Shown here: positions 46,641 to 59,400 of the stretch, in pieces
Position numbering within the stretch: the stretch's first letter is position 1
Layout: each line of letters starts with the position of its first letter
NCBI GenBank assembly: GCA_021234155.1
Contig: JAJEKV010000020.1
Location: forward strand, 10,656,346 to 10,720,345
From: Isoetes taiwanensis
Taxonomy: Eukaryota > Streptophyta > Lycopodiopsida > Isoetales > Isoetaceae
Direction: 5' to 3'
Length of the DNA stretch: 64,000 nt
The notes under the pieces: model-generated
The model's database searches: none
The model's input: the letters and a program-made list of their open reading frames with translations, nothing else
Told to the model about the DNA's origin: nothing
Translations under genes and position numbers: made by a program

Positions 46641-47300
46641 GCAATTGAAATACAATACTTGGCTGGAAAAAGAAAACATTTCCTTGATACAATCTGAAAT
46701 TTGTGTTTAGGAATACAATGCCTTTTGATATTTTCTGATATGCTTTTAAAATTTGATCAACATCTATAGAACATGGAGAAAGGATCCATGAATCGAACTT
46801 ACCTTTGGTTTGCTATGGCTCCAAAAAAGTATCAGAAGCAATTGAAATACAATACTTGGCTGAAAAAAGAAAGCATTTCCTTCATACAATCTGAAATTTG
46901 AATATTTCCTTGATATGTTCTGAAATTCAATGCTTTCTAATATTTTCTGATATGCTTTTAAAATTTGATCAACATCTTTCTGCAACCCATTTCTGAAATA
47001 TCTTTTAAAATTCGATTCAGAAATCCATCTCTGATACATCTTCAATAAAATTCGATCCCCAACCCATTTCTGATACATCTTCAATAAAATTATGCTTGAT
47101 TACCTTGCCTCTAATTCGTTTGACCTCTAATTCGTTTCATAAGCCCGAGCTATTCTGTCTGAACTGAAACAAAAAGTATAGAACACCGGAGAAGGGATCC
47201 AAGAATCGATCTTAACTCTGGCTTGATGTGGCTCCAAAAAAGTATCAGCCTGGATGTGGCTCCAGCATACACCAGAAGGATGTGGCTCCAGAACCGATTT
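46641..47300. repeat. Local duplications next to the hAT gene
   Basis: AGCAATTGAAATACAATACT begins near 46,640 and again near 46,837 (offset about 197 bp), each followed by TTTCCTT...CAATCTGAAATTTG and later CTTTTAAAATTTGATCAACA. GGAT(C)CA(T/A)GAATCGA...GGCTCCAAAAAAGTATCAG recurs at about 46,780 and 47,195. GATGTGGCTCCA occurs three times at 47,224-47,290. Confidence 0.7.
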
Positions 47301-49640
47301 GGATCAAAAGGAGGTGACTACAGAACCGATAAATCTCGTGGCCTCCTTGTAGCTCTGGCACAAACCGAGAGCAAAATGTATCAGACGAAATTTGGCGGCA
47401 GATAATAGCTCTTTTAGGTTAGATCTTTGCATATCTTGATTCGTCTCCAAAAAATAAACAGAATGGTTTTTTTTTTTCAAAATTGACATCTGTCATATTC
47501 TGACCAAAAAATAACAGGTTAGTTTTTGTTAGTTATTTTGCTAATGCCTAACGCGTTACAAATTTGGGGATAATGCATTATCTGCTAACTATGGATGCAG
47601 TTGATGCATCTAGTGGCCAAGGGAAAGTCCGAGAATAGGTATCAACAGCCGAACAAGGGATAGAAAACCACATGGTATTGGAGCAAATAAACAAACAGAA
47701 GCCAAGCAATCATAAACCAAGGAGTAAGAAACAGAGGTGAAGGATCGAAGGGCCTAAGAAGACGAAGAAAAAGAAGCAGATTGGAGACAAATTAAAGGCT
47801 GGATCCAGAAATTACAGAAAAAGAAGCGGATTGGAGCAAAATAGAGGCAAGAACCAGATTGTAAATGGCAGAGGGATAAAAGCGATCCAAAGGAAAGGAA
47901 CGAAGAATGGTTGATCTTGTAAAGGACTGTAAAAATGCAAAATTTCAGAATTCGACCCGTCAAAAAAGGCAAAGAAGGATCGAAGGCCTCAAGGACCACC
48001 GAACAAAGGAAGCAGAATGGAGAAAATTAGGATGATGGAACCAGATCGGAATGGGTAGAGGGGAAGAAACCAATCCAAAGAAGGAAAGAAGAATGATCAA
48101 ACTTGACAATCCATGGCAAGGGAAGGCAAAGAACATGGGTTTAAAGCCCACAAAAATTGGCAGGAAGACCTATGCTGTGTTCTATTGCTAATCGATGTGG
48201 CAAAAGCTAAAGAAGCTGATCTTAAGGGCAGATAGATGGCAAACTTCCGGAAACTAGGAAAAGGCAGAAAGCAGTTGTCCATGGCAAAACACTGATCTAT
48301 CAAACAAAAAACACTAATCCAGACACAAGCCGATTCATGCATTGGAAGGAAAAGAGCAGTAGTCCACTAACCAACCAACAACCACCCTCGAATCCATGCG
48401 ATACAACCCACGCAGTCGATGCAAATATGAACTGAAAAAAGCAAAGCAAATTAAATCGTCGGGAAGAGAAGACCCATATCTTGCTAGCTAGAGATAGCTC
48501 TCTTGTGGGTGTTGGACGGAGTAGGCGTGGATGGAGAGGCGTGGACCTAGGAGTCAGGCAAGCGACGATCAACAAAACTGGACCCTGGCTGTGGATAGGA
48601 AATCGAAGGGAGCTAGGTAGGGCCAATAGCGCCTAACAACAAAGCTCAAGAGAACTCTGATAGCAAATGAGGCAAAAAATGGGCTATATATACGATGATG
48701 CGATGATGGAGTATCCCCATCCAAGAAATGTCGGTTCTATTCGTCATAGAACCGTGGCAATACAAAGATCTCTAATGGATCAGATGCAATTTAAGTAAAA
48801 AGGATCCCACTTGGATCTGAATCATCTCTGTAATTTATACATGAGCCTCTCTCAACCTCTTCTTCTGTCTAACCAGTACTATAGTATTAACATCTTTTCA
48901 ATTAAAAAGAATATTATAGGAGCCAAATGCTCATTTTCCAAAAGCTCTAGACAAATCTTGAATGCTCCAAAAAACCTCTTGCAAAACTAGAAATGCAGAG
49001 AAAAAAGATGAAGACTAATCTGAACAATTTTCTTGTACTGCCCAGAGAAGTCAAAATGCTACAAACTATGATCAAATTCTAGAGTTTTACTACTAAATGC
49101 AACTGTATTGTCGGGATATGCCAGTCAGCCAACCTGCAAAGCTAAACACACATCCTAGCCACCAAAACTTACCTCTAATTTTGGTTTATAGTATTTGGTC
49201 TTGATATGGAAGCATCTTCCTGGAAACAATTAGATCCCTAGCTCGGTAATCTCAAATAAACTGACGTCCTATTTTAAAACCGTAAAATTGAAATCAAGAA
49301 TGTACTCTGGCTCCTTAAAAGAAAACATCTCTAGATCTTTACACTAGCAAGAAAGAGCAAGAGGAAGGGGAAAAGGCCAACAATTCAGAAGATCCGCCAT
49401 TAATTAGACTGCCCAGAAAAGCATACATAAAAACTGCTCTCTTTATATTTCTGTTGATAATCTACTACCTTATGGGCTCTATGTCCTTTCGGATCCTGCT
49501 CTAAATAAGGAAATATAAATTCTAAGAAACTTACATGATCTTGCTCAAACCAGCTTGAGCAAATCAGGCCACGTTAGGTGGCATCTTGCAAAATCATAAA
49601 AAGCATGATTTAATTAATTGGAGAGAATAACGCAATTTTG
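47300..49640. other. Non-coding, purine-rich stretch
   Basis: 47,700-48,150 holds two diverged copies of a block with AAGAAG(C)GATTGGAG...ACCAGAT...GGCAGAGG...GATCCAAAG(G)AAAGGAA. The open frames on the minus strand at 48.0-48.6 kb are low-complexity. No gene recognised up to 49.64 kb. Confidence 0.4.
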
Positions 49641-49649
49641 AGAATTTCA

Positions 49650-50040
49650 AGCACAGCTAATTTGCTCAAGCACAAATAGTTTCACCTACTTCTTGAGCCC
49701 AAGATACATGAGGTCACATGATACATATATCCATACAAATTATGCATTATACTTGTACGTGTACATGATACTTGTACACGCTCAATAATGGCGCTACAAT
49801 GTACACCTCCTCGTCCAGAGCACATCCAAACCATCAAGTGCTCCATGAGCTACAATGATCTTTTGCGTGAGAAAGGGTGTCAAACTTGATCCCTATCTGC
49901 AATCCAAAGCTAATGGTCCTGAGATTCGTTGCCTCGGGCTAATTCGTGTTGTGATCCATCTTATTTGGATTCCTGAGCGCGAGATCTATGAGCTGAATGC
50001 CATTACCTCAGCAGGTGTTGATGATGAGTGAATCAGTTAT
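49650..50040 (+). pseudogene. Duplicated gene fragment, copy A
   Basis: Runs parallel to 50,190-50,676 with about 80% identity by eye (AATTTCAAGCACA, GATACATATRTCCATACAAA, CCTGCAATCCAAAGCTAATG, CTGAGCGC). The coding end reads in broken frames as LQSKANGPEIRC, IHLIWIPERE and TSAGVDDE before TGA. Less intact than copy B. Confidence 0.6.
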
Positions 50041-50056
50041 GATTTGTGCACCTGTT

Positions 50057-50180
50057 AAGGATATAATGATATAAACACTTCTGAAATATGTAAGGATGTA
50101 TAAGCATAGTGAATATTATTTGATGTATCGAACCTGAGTAATTTGTAAGGTTGTGCTCGTCGACCTCCACTTTTTCTGCA
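50057..50180 (+). repeat. Left copy of 124-bp inverted repeat
   Basis: AAGGATATAATGATATAA...TTTTTCTGCA matches the reverse complement of 63,877-64,000 with 5 mismatches in 124. Its inner end, read on the minus strand, gives LQKKWRS, similar to CWHKRWRP in the nearby transposase C-terminus, so the repeat may include worn coding sequence. Confidence 0.9.
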
Positions 50181-50376
50181 AGCAGTCCCTAATTTCAAGC
50201 ACACCTAATTTACTCAAGCACAAAGACTTTTACCTACTCAAGTCCAAGATATATGATTACGCATGATACATATGTCCATACAAATTATGCGTTGTACTTA
50301 TAAGTGTACATGATACTTGTACGTGCTCAATAATGGTGGCACAATGCACATCAATAATTCACATCAATAATTTTAC

Positions 50377-50667
50377 TTGACTATAAAAGCAGCTCCATTC
50401 GTTAGTAGAGATCATTCATCTCCAATGGATTATTCGCCTACTCTTGTGCACCACATCGAGGCGATCAAGTGCTCAATGAGCTACAATGATCTTGTCGGTT
50501 GCCAAATAAGGGATATTCTTCTAGATCCCTACCTGCAATCCAAAGCTAATGGTGCAAAGATTCGTTGCCCCAGGCCAACTCGTGTTATGATCCATCTTAT
50601 TTGGCTTCCTGAGCGCAATAGCTATGAGATATCAGGGATCACCTTAGCAGGTGTTGAGGATGAGTGA
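50377..50667 (+). CDS. Small ORF of unknown function, copy B
   Basis: 96 codons ending in TGA. Contains VHHIEAIKCSMSYNDLVG, LLDPYLQSKANGAKIRCPRP and RVMIHLIWLPERNSYEISG. Its decayed duplicate lies 0.6 kb upstream. Conservation of the peptide between the copies (LDPYLQSKANG, IHLIW.PER, AGV.DE) suggests a once-real gene. Family not recognised; it may belong to the surrounding mobile element. Confidence 0.4.
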   Translation: MTIKAAPFVSRDHSSPMDYSPTLVHHIEAIKCSMSYNDLVGCQIRDILLDPYLQSKANGAKIRCPRPTRVMIHLIWLPERNSYEISGITLAGVEDE

Positions 50668-50697
50668 ATCAGAATTTCAGCAATATATAATGTAGCA

Positions 50698-51318
50698 GGG
50701 ATAGGTTCTGTACGTATGAAATCTAAATTCCTGACGTATAAAGTTAAAAAATGCGTATTTTTTTGGAAAAAAAGCGTATTTTTTTTAGTCGGCGGCGTAT
50801 TTTTCGCGTCGCCGATACCTTGTTTAGTCGGTAGAGGTTTCAGCGTCGCAAAAAAGTAAAACTAACGTCTGGGGGGAGGGGACCTTATAGTAATGCAGCC
50901 AAACTATCAGACGAGAAAAACCGATATCTCCAGCGTCACATGGGTTTCATACGCCAAAACAAATTCAAAAAAAAAAAAAAATTTTGTGCCCACTTTATCA
51001 CAGGTTTAAGAGGTTTATAAGATTTCGCGTACCACCGAAATTCAAATTTCAAATTTATGCACGGATTTTTTTTTTCCGCGCGAAAAACCTTTTGTTTCGC
51101 GAAACTATCCATAGACGAAAACATGGTCCGTTTCGATACTGTACGGTTTTCGCGTGAAAAAACCTTTCAGCGTCTGTAAAATGTTTTCAGCGTCGCCTGG
51201 AAAAATCTTCCGATGCCAGAATTTTTTTCTTGGTATTTTATACATCAAATATGTCTTGGTATCATACAATTTATACATTATTCCATATAAAACCGTCTAA
51301 ATAAATTAAACCTATCCA
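50698..51318. mobile_element. Possible MULE-like MITE with GCGTCGC repeats
   Basis: GGGATAGGTT at 50,698 pairs with AACCTATCCA at 51,309-51,318 (9/10). The flanks AATGTAGCA (50,689-50,697) and AATGTAGTG (51,319-51,327) match at 7 of 9 positions, as an old 9-bp duplication would. The inside repeats AGCGTCGC/GCGTCGC about four times plus GCGTATTTTT units. TIRs are short, so this is tentative. Confidence 0.4.
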
Positions 51319-51327
51319 AATGTAGTG

Positions 51328-51806
51328 ATGTCCCTGGATTTTTTTGCTACATATTCTAAGCGAGGTGCACCTTTTGTTTACGGTCGCCGGATCTGTCAAT
51401 CCGACGGCCCCGCATCAGATGTTGGAGCCTCACGAACACCTCTCGTTCGACAGATGCTCAATTATGATTGGGGACGCCTATGATTTTAAGATGTCGAATC
51501 TGAGTTTGCCTAAGGTTTTTGATGGTATATCAAGAAATTCTATGTTTTTCACAAGCTTTTAGAATATGAAATCTTGATTTGAACCTCTACCAAAATAACT
51601 TTCCTAATAAGACTACTTTAACCAATCTAACCATAGCTAATGTGACTATTTTTTATCTTAAATCTATGTTTTTTTTTATAATAACCCATTGAATTGTTTT
51701 AGGGATATGGTCTATGGTTTCAAGAATTATATCTATATCAAATCCCCCTGGAACCCCCTGTTATTTTGCTACATATAAGATATAGTAATGCATAAGAGCA
51801 CTTGTA
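51328..51806. other. Non-coding spacer downstream of the transposase
   Basis: AT-rich. The open frame at 51,344-51,562 shows no motif. Probable 3' flank of the leftward DUF7869 gene. Confidence 0.4.
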
Positions 51807-54800
51807 TTAATCTGAAAAATGCAGAGAGTAATAAAAAATAACTATTTTAATGTACCTTGAAGACTCAAGTTTCATCTTCGTCCTCTGAGGCCTCTTTGGC
51901 AAGTAACTTTGTAATTGAGCCGCTACACTCGCAGGTATCACTACCATCTGAGGCTTGTCCTTGACTGACCAACCATAATCTATGGTTTTGAGATGTTGAT
52001 AACGCGGCCTGTCGTTCAGATTTGGCCTCCACCTTTTATGCCAGCAGTCCCTATACTGTTGTTCATAAGAGGTACCTTTTCTTGCTATCGGCTTCCACCA
52101 AGACACGAACAACACCTCTTAAGTGTGGGGAAGAGTTGGGTCTTTGCCTGAGGCTCCTCTTCAGCAAAAGGCCATCCATCACGAAGATGAGTCTCCTGGT
52201 CTAATGAGCAAGAGCATACCCTTCTTGACATCTTGGTAGGGATCGAATGTTTCAACTGGGTTTTGTGGTTTATCCTTTGCAGGGCCGACATAGTGCGGAC
52301 GTGTTATGTACTCGTCGAGCATTACTGACTCAGGCTCCATTAGCACGGACTGTGTAGTGAGAGGCCAGAAGTCTTTAATTTCCTGGGTTCCAGGTGGGAC
52401 CTGTCCAAGTGCATGCATCAGAGTCGACCAGTAGTCAATAACCTCATTCATGTAGGCATTAGACCATGAGTTTACACCACCATGAGATATGTTTGCCCAA
52501 TGCATCATGTACTTTGCAATGGACGAGCGTAAGGCACCCATATCTTTGAGGCTATCATATGGCTTCACAGCCTTAGGTGTTATTGGCATACCATCTGCAT
52601 CTGCCTTCCACATTCTTATTCCATTCTCAGGGAGCCATTCTCGATGCCCTGGCCTCATCTTGTAATATATAAGTGGCCATCCATCTTTCATGACAAATTT
52701 GAAGAGCAGGGGCTCCAGGTGCCCAACCAAGCAATCCTTCTTGTCTGGAATCTATCCTTTCACAAATGACTTCCAATCAGAAACTTCAGTGACTAGGTAC
52801 GGCGTCGGTGCTTTGGTACTACACTCTCGAAATAACTGCATGAGTTCAGGAATGGTGAGTGCATCTGACCTGCGCAATAATGTTGAGTAATTCCCGAACA
52901 ATGCATCAATGTCATCATGGGTATGGCCGACCATCATAAATCCAAGCTGTATCTGATAAAAAACCCCCAGCCATACAAGATAAGAAAGGTAGGAAAAGAG
53001 ATATCTGTTCTTGTTCTGGCCAAAGCAATTGTCCAGTTGTAAATATAGCCTTCTAGATAGATGTTTGGGGTGAACTGGAGCACTAGGAGGGGCCATAAAT
53101 TCTTGTCCAGTGCTACTGACCTTTTTAGTCCTAAATGCCATAGTGTTGAGGACTGCTGCTCCCCATGCACAATCAGGGCGCTCAACTTCTCTTAAATGGC
53201 CCCAGTTGTCTCTCGAAGCATCCTCCAGGGTTTTAAGCGTGTGGTTCAAGGACCCAATATGAAAATTAAAATCATCCTTCCACAAATCTAGTGAAAAATG
53301 GCCCAGAGCCCCAATACCATGGCCATGCATCAATGCACCTGTCACACTTACTTTCAAGTGTTCTCCTCTACACACTCATTTGGCTAACTTCTCAAATCTA
53401 GGTACCATTGTCTTGTTCTGATCCATCTTGTCATGAATGATTGTCAGAGCTTGCTCAGGAGCACGATGTGATAAAGCTCTCCACGACCAATACAGGCTCC
53501 TACAAGAAATCTGTGTTGTCATGTGTGCCTTCCTTTCGATCTGCAATTCTCTTCTCTCTATTGGATCTCTTGTCTTAGCCATTTTCTCTTTTATTACAAT
53601 ACAGCTATTGCACTTGGAGAAAGCTATCCTCTTCGCAATTGCAACCTCTGGGTGATGTAACTTCCATCCCCCTAAGAATGATGATTGGGAGATGTGCTTG
53701 CATGTCATCTCCACTACACTGGCATCCACCTCGTGGAGAATGTTCTTCTTTGTTAGGACAGAAGGGAGCCTCTTCACATTCGCTCTCACACCTTCATTAG
53801 AGATTTTTGACCTATGGGGCATCGTCTTTGCATTCTCATCTATGTACATAGACAGTAGGGCATTTCATGCTAGAGTGTGCGACCTTGGTTTCTTTGAGCC
53901 CGTATTACCATGTTCAAACCCTATGACCAGCAAGGAAAAGTTTACGCCACTTATAGAAAGTTGACATTGGAATGCTGCAAGCTTTGTGCCATGCTTTCAA
54001 GCATACTTGCTTGTTATTCAGCATCACCTTCCGGACTTGCCCATTTTCTGAGCAAAGGTCAAGCATGTTATAAGCAAAGGTGGTCCTGCCCGATGCACTT
54101 ATGTTCCAAAAGAAACTTCGCATGCATTTGATCTCACAGATGGAGAAAAGGGCACAGCATCTGCGAATGCAGCAAATCGTGGACTTGAAGTCTAGAATAG
54201 AGGCCGCAGTGATTTTCTTATCAACCTTGCATGGGGTAGCAGGTGTTCGTGGTGTTCGATTTACCATTCTATAAGACCTCTTTCGAGTCTTAGGAACTTC
54301 CGCTTGCATTGCATATGGTTCTGCTTCGATATTCTGTTCTTTCACAGCCTTTATGAAAGTCGATACTGGGATATTGTCAACTAGCACGAAGGCATTGGAC
54401 CACCTCACCAGATCGTGCAGTTGCGGCATTTCAGCACAAGCTTGGCATCTCATAGACGACTTCTCTGGCATGGGGCATATCTTCATCACGGTGGCAGCCA
54501 GGAAGTCTTCCCCTAACCTTATGTCGCCAACTACCTGGTTAGGATAAGTGAAAATGATCATCCCGTGTGCATATGGCATGTAGTAGCAGTCATGCATCAG
54601 CATGCAGTTCCTCTTCACCAACTCATCTCTTGAAATGCCTCTATTAGAACAGGTTTGCTTGACGGAACTTTCCTCGTCTTCGACTACCTGCCAGTTAATT
54701 TTTTTTAATTGCGCTGGCGGAGTCAATATGTCACCTTCTGATGCGAGGGACGCTATAGAATTAACAGGCCATACAATGAAACTCCCGAGAGAATCTCCGA

Positions 54801-54975
54801 GTTTTGAAATCTCCACTTCTGGATATGGCAAGGGTATGTTGCCATCCAAAATCTTATCCATAGACACTACCATGGTGTCCCCCCGCAAGGGCAAGTTGTG
54901 ATGTTTGTTGAAGTCATGTACTTTGCCCTCGCCAACTTTGACACCGTTGGATAATATAGATCTTGCCTCAGTCAT
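51807..54975 (-). pseudogene. DUF7869-type transposase-like gene, lightly broken
   Basis: Leftward gene of about 1,000 codons. The N-terminal segment (54,975 on) resembles the DUF8039-like region of plant transposases (LPLRGDTMVVSMDKIL, KLGDSLGSFIVWPVNSI). Next come CCIRRCCALF and a helix-turn-helix-like CLKAWHKACSIPMSTFYKWR (ending near 53,930). The DUF7869 core is at 53,100-52,860: YLQLDNCFGQNKNRYLFSYL and FMMVGHTHDDIDALFGNYS, with Asp residues fitting an RNase-H-like fold. The tail (52,115-51,807) has YRDCWHKRWRPNLNDR. Damage is one frameshift near 53,880 and three single in-frame stops near 53,377, 52,753 and 52,180. The first and third are TGA where CGA would fit. Function as transposase is inferred. 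Confidence 0.8.
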
Positions 54976-55520
54976 CTTGAACTGACAGGGCCGACATTGC
55001 TACTAGAAATTGCGGTGGCGATAATGCGTAGTACTAAATGCTTTTATGAGGGAGGATGTTGAATAGCAAGAAAAACCAGAGCTGTTGAAGATCGCGCCCG
55101 CGATCTAGCTGAGGACTCCCGGGCTTTTACAAGTAGGGTCCAATGCTGAGACACGATTGCTCGAATGCCAAAGCACGTTTGCTAGAATGCTGAGATATGC
55201 CTGTTTTTAGCTGATGAAGATCGCTGTCGCGATCTAATTAAGGACCTACAGATTTGTCCACACAACGGACATTAAATTAGTTAGTTTGCTACGACGTGTG
55301 AATAAAGACATGTGAAGCAATTTCTGTAGAATTATGGTTTTTGGAAGCAATTGATGATTTGATTGGTACACCAGGTTGATGTTTATGTTCTGAAATTCAT
55401 TTCAGACTCACTCAAGAAGTATTTAGTATAAAAACGTGTAACTACTACTGCTCTCTAACTTGTTCATTAGATATAATGATGTTAAAATGATATAAAGAAG
55501 TTATATAGATGTTTTAGTAG
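54976..55520. other. Divergent intergenic region, left part
   Basis: 5' side of the leftward transposase gene. Contains the first two GATCGCG palindromes and AT-rich DNA. Probable promoter area; no box assigned. Confidence 0.4.
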
Positions 55521-56488
55521 TATGACTTGCCTGTTTACACTCTTCACATTGTCGAAAACTTTCGCAGATGTCGCAGCAGTCGAAACTCAAGTAAAATCTT
55601 TATAAATATTCTAGATCGCCTTCCCTGTGCGGTTGAGCGCCTCAAATCCCAGCAATTTAAAACGATCGGCTTCGAAGAAATATTCAGCGCCTCAACAGCC
55701 TCCTCCTCGAGTCCAATTCAAATGAATGGCTAATGTGCCTGTGTAGCTGGGTCAAATGTTTTTGAATTTCAAATGCAGGTAGTTTCGGCAGGGCATTTCA
55801 GTTCCGTATTGTTACTCTGATATTCCTAATTAAACTCGCGTGCCATGAGTATTATGTTTTCCTGCAAAATGTCCGATGCCGTATTGTGAGTGTCACTATC
55901 TCATTTAAAATGGCATGCCTCAACTAGTCAGATCTCCCTCCCCTGTCACATGGTATAGAATTTTGAACTCGGTGCGTGGACGTTCGTATACAGAATAAAA
56001 GTTTGAAATACGGCCTTTTTAAGAATATTCTTGAACCGCTGCCAGAATTTATTTCACCAGCTTTATTTAATTCGCCCGCGAAAATTACTGCGACCGTCGA
56101 AAATCAATTTTATGGCAGTCATTATGGCGGGCTATTAATGACCCCCATTCCATAAATTAAGGAAAATTCCAGATTACGGCCACTTCGCGAACCTTTTCAA
56201 GAGCGCCATAAAAAAATTTCGAGCGCCTTCGACCACCGCCATGTCTCGATCAGCCGCCCTAAAAGAAGGTATTTTCCGCGCTTTTCAAGACCACTGCTAT
56301 CGTTCTAGCATTACTTGTCCTGTTTTTAGCATTGTATATGCTCGAAAGGATCGCGACCGCGATCTTCACGAGCAATATTTCTATATTTTCACAGTCTTAA
56401 TGCCCGTGAGAATCGCGATCGCGATTCCTTTCACCAGTATGTATAGTATAGTCTGGTTGGATTGCTCAAAACTATCGCGGGCGCGATC
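55090..56488. repeat. Five GATCGCG..CGCGATC palindromes
   Basis: GATCGCGCCCGCGATC (55,090-55,105), GATCGCTGTCGCGATC (55,219-55,234), GATCGCGACCGCGATC (56,349-56,364), the perfect 18-bp GAATCGCGATCGCGATTC (56,410-56,427) and TATCGCGGGCGCGATC (about 56,473-56,488). All lie in AT-rich DNA between the two divergent genes. Arms are conserved while the 2-bp centre varies. Confidence 0.88.
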
Positions 56489-56489
56489 C

Positions 56490-59400
56490 TATTGAGCACT
56501 TTTTCTTTTTATCATATCTTTGGTCGCTCATAAGGATGTGATCCGCGTTCCTTGTGACCTCTGGCTGTTAGCAATGTTTTTAGAAGCTTGGCAAAGATTT
56601 TCGGCATGTTCCAACGAGTTATTTTCAAAGTCGACTTCTCATCACTTTCATTTTGCTAGCATCAGGTCCTCGAGGCATTCGAATGCCCAACGCCGAACCC
56701 CATTTTTGTAACTCCGATAGAAGTCGAAAGTGGTGCATGGAAATAGATCAAACCAAACCACATGTTGCAGGAGATCGACGAAAGGACTTATGTCTGTTCT
56801 TGAGGAACAGAAAGGGGCCAGAAGACTTTGAACAGATGGGCATAATAATTACTATGTGCGAAGGCACCAAAAATAACGTTCAGGATGCAATCATATGCAC
56901 GGCGTGAAGGATACACAAACAACATCCTACGGTTTGTGGAATATGTTTTGCGTTGGCAAAACTATGATCCATCTATCATGACCGTAAGCAAAGCGAATAA
57001 GCCTGCTAGTGGGAAGGGGGTACCTACTAGTGCCAAAGGATATGGCTAGAACTTGCTATCTTATGATTCTTTGAGCCTTATCTTGTGGATAAAGTGCAAT
57101 AGTGATATACTTGTTGGCTTCAAAGATGTGTAGGAAGGGCCTTTATAGGCGATAAAAACCTCCATCCATTGCATTGAAGGCTAAAAAGGACAACAAGATG
57201 CCTTTCGGGATGGACCGCATGCCGTTGCGGGCAAGGTTGCCAAGAAAGGCCTTGATCCCTTCCTCCACACAGCCATCGACTCCAAAAGAATCCTTAAGGT
57301 CATCTCCGTACGGAGCACAACTCCTACAAATCCGTTCATTTCAGGAAGTTGTCAACCACACAAAAGTTTTGTTACGTTACAAAATATGCTTATGCCACTG
57401 AGTAAGGGATTCCCATACACATAGGGGACCTCTTCCCAAGAAGATAAGTACCTTCAAAATTAAACTTGAAATTTAAACGAAGAGACAAGGCTTGGATTTA
57501 CCTCATCTACTCCCACCTCCTCTACCAATCCTATAGCTGTATACTTCCTTGTTAACTTGGCCATCCCTTATCAATTATGCCATATGAATTAAAATTCAAT
57601 CCGGATGAAGAAAAAGAAGTTAAAGGGGGAGCAGGGCACGGAAGGTCAAGCTAGAGGAATTTAAAAGATTTTATCCTATGGGAGTGAATTGGTTTCAAAA
57701 GATCGGCATTTTTTATTGTGAGACAACCCTGCTAATCTAACTCATAGGGTTCGATCTACAATTGACCATGTTATGTAAACATTCAATCGGGGAGTTTCAA
57801 GAGATGCCCAACAAAGGTTCTCCGCGCTTTGCCGATGTTATGCCATTTGACCCGGTGTCAAGGTAAGGTTCATTGCATTTTTTCCTCTCATTAAGTGCCG
57901 CCCAATTTACAATGCCTATTGATTGATGGGACATTAATGGGGAAATTGATCACTTGGTCTCCGTCTGGGGAGACTCTTGAACAAAAATTCTATATTATTT
58001 CGTTTTGAAATCATAGTATTTTTTCCTTGACAAATTCTATGCTCTATGATGGGAAAAACAAGCAACGGCTTGAATTTGCCAAAGCTTATACAAAACGGAG
58101 AAGTCGGGTTTTAAATGGAAACCTATCCAATAAAAAGCATAATTTCATTAATTATGGACAATACACGAATTTATGGACCATTTTTAATACACTTGTATGA
58201 ATGACTCTTTTTTCATACACTAATTGACATCCTCGGAAGTCTTGCATATGCCTCCAATTACCACCCGTTCTTCTTAATTACCATTAGGTAATGTTTTTCT
58301 TGTTTTATGTCCCAAGGCATGATTCGATAGTCTCTAGTTCTATGAAGTCACTTGCGGTCGTTGGCCTCCATCTCTTGTCCGACCAATTGGCATAATTATC
58401 CTTTCAGACTTCATGGCAATTAGACATCGAGATTGGCTCCCACCAAGTCACCGAGAATAAACCTTTGGAGTTCTCCTTCTTGATTATCCATTTGAAGATG
58501 GTTTCGGTCGAAGATAACAACCTAGCCAAGAACCTCTTGCTAGAAAATCATGAAGGTTTGATAAACATTTAAAACCCAAATTCCTCCGTTCTTTGAATGT
58601 AATTTTTTTCCCCTATTTTCAAAGTTAAATGTAAGCCCCTCATTTCAAAGGAAAATGTCAGCCCCAACTTTTTAAACATATATTCCCTTCATGGTGCCGC
58701 ATGATTAAAATTAAAATTCCATGGGCCTTAAAGGAATTGGGCCTTCCAACTCTCGGATATTAATACTTTGAGATCCCGGAGACCAAGGTACCACCCTCTG
58801 CAAACCCTAGATTCCCTTTTAACACTAGTCGTGCCACTCTTATAGGCCTTTCATGTTGTTGCCGAACATGTCATAAACAAAAAGTAACCCTATCACTAGA
58901 TTTCATGGCAAGGAATTCCTTTTAGCATGTTAACAACTTGATTGGTGAGAACTTGGCTTAACACCTATTTTTGCATCCACAAGGTCCTCCCCTATCATCG
59001 AGGATAGCATTCCCAATGGTGAGACGAACAAGTTTTGGTGGCCTTACAACCTTCCCGGGCTATCTGAAAAGTGTATGTCGTTTCTCATAATTTGGGTGCT
59101 TCTAATGCTATAAGAACTGAACCCTGCGGACACTATATCTTTCTGTTGTGGTGTCTGCGCCCAATATCTCTCGAGACCTTCATTCCGCCAACACTTAAGG
59201 GTCATTGTTCCATCTCTCACGAAGTCCCCGTTTGGCCATATCAAAACATCCCCGGCAACCCATGTTCACTTTGAGGACCCGGTTGTGGCTACTCCCACAA
59301 ACTTAAAACCCCCACCGGTCACCTCTTTCCATCATCAAGGCCGCTGAATGATATGAATCCTTTTTCCGCAATAATGGAGTGCACAAGAGTGCCATATGTC

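Noticed and set aside
47754..48626. Hydrophobic minus-strand frames that look like membrane proteins
   Set aside because: They come from purine-rich plus-strand repeats, share no start, splice pattern or known motif.
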